A model generated the notes under the pieces. It ran no database searches and was not told the origin of the DNA. It saw only the letters and a program-made list of their open reading frames with translations. The position numbers were made by a program, and so were the translations under genes. A stretch of DNA of 64,000 nt from Aldehydirespirator sp965200005 (GTDB lineage: Bacteria; Actinomycetota; Acidimicrobiia; Acidimicrobiales; Aldehydirespiratoraceae). This document shows, in pieces, positions 58,409 to 64,000 of this stretch. Where the stretch lies: contig OZ241331.1 in NCBI GenBank assembly GCA_965200005.1, positions 1,736,001 through 1,800,000 on the forward strand, in the 5' to 3' direction. Position 1 is the stretch's first letter; each line of letters begins with the position of its first letter.

Positions 58409-59524
58409 CTAGTTCAGGTTGGCAGCCTTGTGAAGCGGTGCGTAGAAGTCCCGGTTCGAGTCAAGCAACTCGAACACTGTCTTGTCGCAGGCGGGCAGCG
58501 TCGCATCGCTGTATCCGAGTGGCTCTGTTCGTTCACCCCAGATAGCAACTGTTGATCCCCAGGTGACACCACCCCCAAAAGCGGTCTGTATCACCAGATC
58601 ACCAGGACGGATCTGTCCTTGTGTCAATGCGTCCGTTAGAGCCATGGGGATAGACGCTGCTGCCGAGTTGCCATGAGTGGCAATGTTGGAGACGACACGT
58701 TTCGGGTTGAGCTTCAGGCGGCGCGTGGCTGCGTCGATAATGCGTTGATTGGCTTGATGCGGGACGACGACATCCACATCTTTTGCAGACAGCCCGCAAC
58801 GTTTGAGCGCCCTCTTCACCGACTTGGCAATCCCCTGCACAGCAATCTTGAAGACCGCTTGGCCATCAAAGTGCAGACGGTGCTTGAGGGGGTCACGGAA
58901 ACTGGAGAGATTGCCACGGGTACCAAGAGTTGGGAAGACCATTGTCCTCCCGGCCACACCGTCGGCACCGAGATCCACTCCCAAAACACCATCACCAGCG
59001 GTAGAAGCCTCAAACACGGCAGCCCCAGCGCCGTCACCAAAAAGGATGCAGGTGGAGCGATCCCAATAGTCCATCACCCAATGCAACTTCTCGGCACCAA
59101 CAAGTAGGACGCGCTCTGCTGTTCCATTCTCGATCATCGAAGCAGCGGTAGCGGTGCCATACACCCAGCCACTGCAAGCCGCGTTCAAGTCGAAGGCTGC
59201 CGCGTTGACCGCACCAATGCGCTCCTGTAGGAAGCAGGCATTGCTCGGGCAGGTGATCTCTGGCGTGACCGAAGCCAGGATGAGCATGTCAATTCCGGTC
59301 GGTTCGTGGCCCGCCGCGGCCAATGCTCGCAGCGCTGCCACCTCGGCAAGGTCAGTTGTCTCCACGTGGGAAATGCGCCGCTCTTGAATTCCAGTGCGAG
59401 CAATTATCCAGTTGTCGTCGGTATCGACTAGCTGTTCGAGGTCAGCGTTGGTGAGCTTCGCGGGGGGCACGCACTTGCCCCACCCTGTGATCGTGGCGCG
59501 GCGTGTCTTGGTGTTCGAGATCAT
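58409..59524 (-). CDS. fabH: 3-oxoacyl-ACP synthase III (KAS III)
   Basis: 371 residues, slightly longer than FabH. The catalytic Cys is in AAFDLNAACSGWVYG, His in VVVPHQANQRIIDAATRRL, and Asn in VSNIATHGNSAAASIPMAL, the standard triad. A KAS III in this position starts fatty-acid chains or condenses other acyl-CoAs. There are no other fab genes around it. The ATG overlaps the stop of the M20 peptidase gene (ATGA). Substrate choice cannot be deduced. Confidence 0.92.
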   Translation of the reverse strand: MISNTKTRRATITGWGKCVPPAKLTNADLEQLVDTDDNWIIARTGIQERRISHVETTDLAEVAALRALAAAGHEPTGIDMLILASVTPEITCPSNACFLQERIGAVNAAAFDLNAACSGWVYGTATAASMIENGTAERVLLVGAEKLHWVMDYWDRSTCILFGDGAGAAVFEASTAGDGVLGVDLGADGVAGRTMVFPTLGTRGNLSSFRDPLKHRLHFDGQAVFKIAVQGIAKSVKRALKRCGLSAKDVDVVVPHQANQRIIDAATRRLKLNPKRVVSNIATHGNSAAASIPMALTDALTQGQIRPGDLVIQTAFGGGVTWGSTVAIWGERTEPLGYSDATLPACDKTVFELLDSNRDFYAPLHKAANLN

Positions 59525-60867
59525 CCGCTGGAGTCCAAGTCGTCGTTAGCAAGAGCGATCACCGTGTTGAGCATCACGTTGCAACCCGCCACCAGGTCGT
59601 CACGCTCCGTGAACTCAGCAGGATTGTGGCTAATCCCGTTGACACTTGGCACGAAGACCATCGCAGCCGGGCACACGCCTGCAAGAACTTGAGCGTCGTG
59701 GCCAGCTCCCGAGGGCATGCGGCGAACCGAGAGGCCAAGATCGGTTGCGGTCGACTCCACCAGGTCGACGACCCGTGAATCAAAGGTAACCGGCTCGAAG
59801 CGTGCCACCCAGCGGGTATCAATCTTGACACCCTCGGATTCTCTGATGCGGCGGATTTCGGCAAGGAGGGCACGCTCGGCAGTTTGAAGGTCTTCATCAT
59901 CGGTGTTGCGCAGGTCGATGACTAGCCGAGCCTTCGCCGCCACCACATTAACCAGATCAGGATGCAAGCGCAGGGCGCCGACAGTGCCAACCTGCGTGCC
60001 CCCCATCTCGTTGGCGATGCGCCGTACGGCCACTACCAGCTCGCCAGCGGCGAGTCCTGCATCGTGGCGCATGCTCATGGGGGTAGTACCGGCGTGGTTG
60101 GATTGCCCAACGATGTTGACCTCGGTCCAGGAGATGCCCTGCACCGAGGTGACAGCACCGATGCGGAAGCCCTCCCGTTCGAGCACCGGCCCCTGCTCGA
60201 TGTGCAGCTCAACAAAGGCGTGAGGTGGCGGCCCGGGGCATGGTGTGGGCCCCCGGTAGCCGATCCGCTCGAGTTCGTCGCCGGCGGCAAAGCCATCGGC
60301 ATCACAAGCCGACATCGCTTCCTCGACCGTGAGCGCTCCGGTGTAGCAGAGACTGCCCATCATGTCGGGCTGGAACCGGGAGCCCTCCTCGTTGGTGAAG
60401 AACGCTGCGGCTAGTGGCCGGTCAAGTTCAATGCCCTGCTCGATCACGCTCTCGATCACCTCGAGAGCCCCGAGCACGCCAAGGTTGCCGTCGTAGCGGC
60501 CGCCAGTTGCGACGGTGTCGATGTGGGATCCCATCATCACCGGCGCTCCGCTGCCGGCGTCGCGCTGGCAAGCTATGGCGTTGCCGATCGTGTCGATGCG
60601 GACATCGAGGCCTAGGTCTTTCATCCACGTGACCACTAGGTCGCGTCCAGCCTTGTCGGCATCGGTCAGGGCCAGGCGGTTGTTGCCGCCACCTGGAATC
60701 TTGCCAACCTGCGCGAGATCGTTGATGCGTTGCATCAATCGATCACCGTTGATCTCAAACAGTTCACGACCCTCAGCGAGTCTTGGCACGGCCGGCAATC
60801 CTAGCCGCAGCCGCTTGTACGGTTCAGTCGGGCGCAACTCGACGACCCGGGCTCGGTTCGGGTTCAA
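59521..60867 (-). CDS. M20-family N-carbamoyl-amino-acid hydrolase / allantoate amidohydrolase-like
   Basis: 448 residues. Metal ligands are in MMGSHIDTVATGGRYDGNLGVLGALEVIE (His and Asp) and AAFFTNEEGSRFQPDMMGS (Glu-Glu). The dimerisation segment and GQSNHAGTTPMSMRHDAGLAAGELVVAV follow. RxPSGAGHDAQ and NGISHNPAEFT near the end complete the HyuC/AllC-type pattern. Members hydrolyse N-carbamoyl-L-amino acids, beta-ureidopropionate or allantoate. It is divergent from the RidA-family gene, with 29 bases between start codons. Confidence 0.9.
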   Translation of the reverse strand: MNPNRARVVELRPTEPYKRLRLGLPAVPRLAEGRELFEINGDRLMQRINDLAQVGKIPGGGNNRLALTDADKAGRDLVVTWMKDLGLDVRIDTIGNAIACQRDAGSGAPVMMGSHIDTVATGGRYDGNLGVLGALEVIESVIEQGIELDRPLAAAFFTNEEGSRFQPDMMGSLCYTGALTVEEAMSACDADGFAAGDELERIGYRGPTPCPGPPPHAFVELHIEQGPVLEREGFRIGAVTSVQGISWTEVNIVGQSNHAGTTPMSMRHDAGLAAGELVVAVRRIANEMGGTQVGTVGALRLHPDLVNVVAAKARLVIDLRNTDDEDLQTAERALLAEIRRIRESEGVKIDTRWVARFEPVTFDSRVVDLVESTATDLGLSVRRMPSGAGHDAQVLAGVCPAAMVFVPSVNGISHNPAEFTERDDLVAGCNVMLNTVIALANDDLDSSG

Positions 60868-60896
60868 ATCATGCGGGCCACCTATATTGGCGGGCT

Positions 60897-61295
60897 ATGC
60901 TGCTTGAAGCCGTGGTCGATGTGGCTGGCGTGTGCCCGCCACCAGAGCCTTACTCGTATGCAGTGCGTGCCGGTGACACGCTCTACCTAGCAGGCCAGGT
61001 TGCGCTTGATGTCAACGGTCGCGTAGTCGGATCAACGGTTACCGAGCAAGCTCGTCAGGTCTGGGACAACATCCGGCGAGTCCTGGAAGCGTCGGGAAGC
61101 TCGATCGCTGATGTCGTCAAGGTCACCTACTTCATGCAGGATGTGCGAGAGATAGCTTCCGAGATTGAGGTGCGTCGCGAGGTGTTCGCAGGCCGCGCTT
61201 TTCCTGCCGTGACGGCATGCCAGGCAGCAGCTCTGGGCTTGCCTGGGTTGAAGATGGAGGTTGATGTCGTGGCGGTGATCGGCGCAGGCGGGTGA
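60897..61295 (+). CDS. Rid-family (RidA-like) protein lacking the usual Arg
   Basis: 132 residues from ATG 60897; the longer frame from 60783 is a shadow. The Rid pattern is YSYAVRAGDTLYLAGQVALDVNGRVVG, VWDNIRRVLEASGSSIADVVKVTYFMQDV, and VFAGRAFPAVTACQAAALGLPGLKMEVDVVAVIG. In RidA the catalytic Arg (R105 in E. coli) follows as PAR; here it is PAV. That suggests membership in one of the non-archetypal Rid subfamilies (Rid4-7), some of which occur in catabolic operons, rather than general imine deamination. It starts a plus-strand run with an amidase and an alpha/beta hydrolase. Confidence 0.85.
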   Translation: MLLEAVVDVAGVCPPPEPYSYAVRAGDTLYLAGQVALDVNGRVVGSTVTEQARQVWDNIRRVLEASGSSIADVVKVTYFMQDVREIASEIEVRREVFAGRAFPAVTACQAAALGLPGLKMEVDVVAVIGAGG

Positions 61296-61329
61296 CTGCT
61301 GAGGTGGTGACCATGGCTGACATAACTTG

Positions 61330-61343
61330 TGACACTGCTGTCA
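61330..61343. promoter_or_regulatory. Inverted repeat before the amidase gene
   Basis: TGACA (61330-61334) and TGTCA (61339-61343) are inverted around CTGC, and GCTGACA units repeat just after. The block lies 52 bases before the amidase ATG (61395). Possible operator, or only local repetition. Confidence 0.25.
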
Positions 61344-61394
61344 TGACTTGTGACGTTGCAGACAACGCTGACAATGCTGACAGTGCTGGGCGAA

Positions 61395-63155
61395 ATGACT
61401 GAGGATTCCCGCATCAATCCCGTGGAGTCGATCCGGGAGCGCATGCGCGGTCTCGGGCTCCGACACCAAGTCTTCGATCCGCGACAGACCGCGGACGACA
61501 TCCGGGTCACCATTGAACAAAACGCCAGCCTCGATCCGCTGCTAGCGGCTCGGCCGCCTCAAGACCCCACCTCATTTGATCCCACCTGGCACCGGCGGAC
61601 CGACCTTGACCTAGACAGTGACGATCAAGCTCAAGGCGCGTTGACCGCCCACCGAGCGGCTAGCCAGCTCGACAGTCGGAACGCGATCAGCTCTACCGCA
61701 AATGCGACGCCCGCCGCGCGTGGTCTAGCAACGAAGATGTCGCACCTGTCGGTCACAGCAATGGGCGAGTCTTTGCGGGCGGGCACGATCACCAGCCAGC
61801 AACTAACCGAGGCAAGCCTTGGCGCGGCCGAAGCCGTCAACGAGCTAGGAGCGTTCGTCCTGGTTGATCGAGACGGTGCTCTCGGTGCGGCAGCCAAAGC
61901 CGATGCAGCAATCGCAGCCGGACGTGACCTCGGTCCGCTGATGGGCATACCTGTTGGTGTCAAGGACATCGTCGACATGGCCGGGTTGCCGACACGTTGC
62001 GGCTCGCCTGCCTACGCCAACTCGCCGACAGCAGCTGACGCTTCATTTGTGACACGGCTACGAAGCTCCGGAGCGGTCATCGTCGGCAAGACCACGACTC
62101 ACGAATTGGCCTGCGGTGTCTACAGTCCGCCCGCCAAGAACCCCTGGAACCCGGATTACGTGCCCGGAGGCTCTAGCGGAGGCTCAGCAGTTGCGATCGC
62201 TTCACGGGTGGTGCCCGTCGCCATCGGCAGCGATACGGGAGGTTCGATCCGCATCCCGGCTGCTCTATGTGGAACCGTGGGTCTGAAGCCGACCTATGGG
62301 CGGGTCTCGCGCTCGGGTGTAGCAGCGTTGTCATGGTCGCTAGACCATCTTGGGCCGCTGGGCGCAACCGTTGCGTGTTGCGCCAAAGCTCTAGAGGCCC
62401 TGGCGGGCCCTGACTTTGCCCCAGACGGCGACACTTCGACGGCGACAGTGCCTGTGCCCCGCTACTCGGCGGTGCTTGATCGTGGCATTGCAGGACTGCG
62501 GATCGGAGTCTTGACCGGAGCGCCACTCGATCCGGTGCAACCGGCGGTCACTGAAGTGTTTGCTAAGGCGACCGATCTGTTGGCGCAAGAGGGTGCAACG
62601 ATGGTCAGCGTCGAGGTTCCCGAACTGCAGCACTGTCTGGCTGCTGAGTTCGGCATTGTTGGCCCCGAAGCCGCTGCGTATCACCGAGAACTCCTGCGCA
62701 GGGCTGGAGATTGGATCGATCCCGTCATCCGGACGTTGCTGGTGGTCGGCTTGATGATTGACGGGGAGTGCTATTTCAAGGCGCTTCAGGCCCGTAAGAT
62801 CATCGCTGCCGCGCTACGGACTGCCTTCAGCGAACACCGCCTTGATGCGATGATCACGCCAACCCTGCCGGCCACAGCGACACCCATAGGCGTCGACGAT
62901 TGTGAGTTCCCTGAGGGCCCCGAGGCGGCTGCGGTTGCTTATGTGCGAACCACCGCACCTTTCAACCTCTCTGGGCAGCCTGCACTGTCGGTTCCGGCAG
63001 GCTACGACGAGTCCCTTCTGCCGATAGGGCTACAGATCGCTACCCGCCCGTTCGATGAGGCCATGGCCTTGCGGATCGGCGCAGCGTTCGAGGCTCGTGC
63101 TGATGTCGCTGACGATCGTCCGCAAGTACAGGCTCGGAGCCCGCTTTGGGGATAG
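61395..63155 (+). CDS. Amidase-signature hydrolase with an N-terminal extension
   Basis: 586 residues from ATG 61395 (open to 61350). The amidase core begins at about residue 110 (LSVTAMGESLRAGTITSQQLTEASL). The Ser-cisSer-Lys triad is Lys in VGVKDIVDMAG, the cis-Ser in PGGSSGGSAVA and the nucleophile in GSDTGGSIRIPAALCGTVGLKPT. The N-terminal ~100 residues (INPVESIRERMRGLGLRHQVFDPRQ...) are not part of the standard fold and look like a separate small helical domain, which I do not recognise. It hydrolyses an amide; gene neighbours suggest a ureide or amide substrate. The hydrolase gene at 63146 overlaps its stop. Confidence 0.88.
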   Translation: MTEDSRINPVESIRERMRGLGLRHQVFDPRQTADDIRVTIEQNASLDPLLAARPPQDPTSFDPTWHRRTDLDLDSDDQAQGALTAHRAASQLDSRNAISSTANATPAARGLATKMSHLSVTAMGESLRAGTITSQQLTEASLGAAEAVNELGAFVLVDRDGALGAAAKADAAIAAGRDLGPLMGIPVGVKDIVDMAGLPTRCGSPAYANSPTAADASFVTRLRSSGAVIVGKTTTHELACGVYSPPAKNPWNPDYVPGGSSGGSAVAIASRVVPVAIGSDTGGSIRIPAALCGTVGLKPTYGRVSRSGVAALSWSLDHLGPLGATVACCAKALEALAGPDFAPDGDTSTATVPVPRYSAVLDRGIAGLRIGVLTGAPLDPVQPAVTEVFAKATDLLAQEGATMVSVEVPELQHCLAAEFGIVGPEAAAYHRELLRRAGDWIDPVIRTLLVVGLMIDGECYFKALQARKIIAAALRTAFSEHRLDAMITPTLPATATPIGVDDCEFPEGPEAAAVAYVRTTAPFNLSGQPALSVPAGYDESLLPIGLQIATRPFDEAMALRIGAAFEARADVADDRPQVQARSPLWG

Positions 63156-63976
63156 CTCACCTGCCCACGGGCATCGACATGTACTACCAGGTGGAAGGTT
63201 CGGGCGATCCGTTGCTGTTGATCATGGGAACCGCGGCCGATCACAGCACCTGGGATGCGCAAGTTGGCGCCTACCGTCACAACTACACAGTCATTACTTA
63301 TGACGCTCGTGGCACTGGCCGATCCAGCCAGCCAACCCGTCGCAGCGACTACTCGATGCGGATCCTCGCCGACGATGCGGCGGCACTGCTTGACGAGTTG
63401 GGCGTGGGGCGTGCTCACGTGTCGGGACTGTCGCTCGGCTCCGCAACTGCGCAAGAACTTGCTATCAACCACCCGGACAAGGTCGCGACGCTGCAACTGC
63501 ATTGCACCTGGGGTCGCTCAGATGAGTGGTTCATCCGCATGATCGACACCAACGAAGTCTTTGTCCTCAACGACGATCCGGCCGGTTACATCCGCACCGC
63601 ACTGTTGTGGGTGGCGAGCCCTACTTTCATCAACGACCAACCCTCTGATGTAGAGGCTTTCGAGCGAGGATTCATCCTCGAGAACCCGCACCCACCCTCC
63701 AAAGCCGGAATGCTCGGTCACTTCCATGCCGACAAGACTCATGACACCCTTGACCGGCTCGCTTCGATCAAGGTGCCGACCCTGATCACATCAGGCGAGG
63801 TGGACTGGCAGGTACCGACCCGCTACGGCTTGGAAGTCCAAGAACGCATTCCTGGCTCGACGATGCATGTATTTCGAGGCCCGCACTCCAGCCACATTGC
63901 GTTTCACGAGATGGTTGAGGAGTGGAATGCGTTCACCCTTGGTTGGCTGGACCGCCAGAGCCGGATCGGCCCATAG
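63146..63976 (+). CDS. Alpha/beta hydrolase, RutD/enol-lactonase-like
   Basis: 276 residues from TTG 63146, which overlaps the amidase by 10 bases. The oxyanion part is LLLIMGTAADHSTWDAQVGAYRHNYTVITYDARGTGRSSQP. The nucleophile is Ser in HVSGLSLGSATAQELAINHP, the acid is Asp in LITSGEVDWQVP and the His is in GPHSSHIAFHEM. This pattern is found in 3-oxoadipate enol-lactonases and RutD-like enzymes. Together with the Rid-family protein, amidase and carbamoylase it suggests a catabolic pathway for a nitrogen heterocycle or amide. The right edge of the window is 24 bases beyond. Confidence 0.85.
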   Translation: MGIAHLPTGIDMYYQVEGSGDPLLLIMGTAADHSTWDAQVGAYRHNYTVITYDARGTGRSSQPTRRSDYSMRILADDAAALLDELGVGRAHVSGLSLGSATAQELAINHPDKVATLQLHCTWGRSDEWFIRMIDTNEVFVLNDDPAGYIRTALLWVASPTFINDQPSDVEAFERGFILENPHPPSKAGMLGHFHADKTHDTLDRLASIKVPTLITSGEVDWQVPTRYGLEVQERIPGSTMHVFRGPHSSHIAFHEMVEEWNAFTLGWLDRQSRIGP

Positions 63977-64000
63977 CAGTAGGCGGAGTGGCGAACCGTT

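Noticed and set aside
1..64000. CRISPR array, insertion sequence or prophage
   Set aside because: No regular repeat-spacer arrays, transposase, integrase or structural phage genes were seen on either strand.

Overview
The window looks like a piece of chromosome from an uncultured or little-studied member of the Actinomycetota, most likely class Acidimicrobiia. Reasons: moderately high GC; frequent GTG starts and 1-4 nt gene overlaps; a mycothiol-dependent formaldehyde dehydrogenase (MscR) next to its usual metallo-hydrolase partner; a DUF3039 protein; an actinobacterial LigB-type ligase; a GlpR/SepX-like membrane protein downstream of moeA; and an archaeal/rickettsial-type valyl-tRNA synthetase. 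The taxonomic placement is inference. No rRNA operon, phage, insertion sequence or CRISPR array is visible. Three tRNA genes are present: Gln-CTG, Glu-CTC and Ala-CGC.

Layout. 0-1.3 kb: the 3' end of ispF, then a SpoU-type rRNA methyltransferase. 1.4-10.1 kb: oxidative and lipid-type metabolism, with a GDPD lipoprotein, an SDR, a P450, a GMP-reductase/IMPDH-like enzyme, an acyl-CoA dehydrogenase, a nitronate monooxygenase and a class V aminotransferase. 10.1-13.1 kb: guanine deaminase, haloalkane dehalogenase and engB on the minus strand. 13.8-16.6 kb: a tightly overlapped chain of DUF2277, a YczE-like membrane protein, threonine aldolase and pcm. 16.7-18.5 kb: mscR plus its MBL-fold partner. 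18.5-22.7 kb: a DNA repair district (AlkD-like, HhH-GPD glycosylase, and a LigB ligase interrupted by a frameshift). 22.7-28.6 kb: an ABC-F ATPase, surE and an MprAB-like two-component pair. 28.7-34.9 kb: valS, a solitary PIN-domain protein, a SpoU methyltransferase, a Panacea-domain toxin-antitoxin-like pair behind two palindromes, and a K+ channel. 34.9-40.2 kb: two tRNAs, mutM, ferrochelatase, an Rpf-like muralytic protein, a crotonase and nfuA. 40.3-47.9 kb: dxs, a PAP2 protein, the tldD/tldE pair, a compositionally odd lipoprotein and uppP. 47.9-53.4 kb: a SAF-domain protein, an FmdB-type protein, plsY, moeA-moaA-moaC and a GlpR/SepX-like membrane protein. 53.5-56.7 kb: a surface-polysaccharide set (UDP-GlcNAc 2-epimerase-like, LPG-synthase-TM flippase-like, pyruvyltransferase). 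56.7-64 kb: tRNA-Ala, amt, fabH, an M20 carbamoylase, a RidA-family protein, an amidase and an alpha/beta hydrolase.

How the genes work together. dxs and ispF are both steps of the MEP isoprenoid pathway, and uppP recycles the C55 lipid carrier used for wall synthesis. moeA, moaA and moaC are molybdenum-cofactor genes, although the moeA copy may instead belong to the cell-division Glp/GlpR pair. Guanine deaminase and the GMP-reductase-like enzyme point to purine salvage. The carbamoylase, Rid-family, amidase and hydrolase cluster at the right end looks like a catabolic route for an amide or ureide compound.

The strongest candidates for something new are the Panacea-domain antitoxin with its uncharacterised 106-residue partner and double palindrome (32788-33710), the frameshifted LigB (21188-22734), and the moeA to GlpR-like arrangement (49597-53376). 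All functional calls come from reading the translated sequence by eye; no database search was run.
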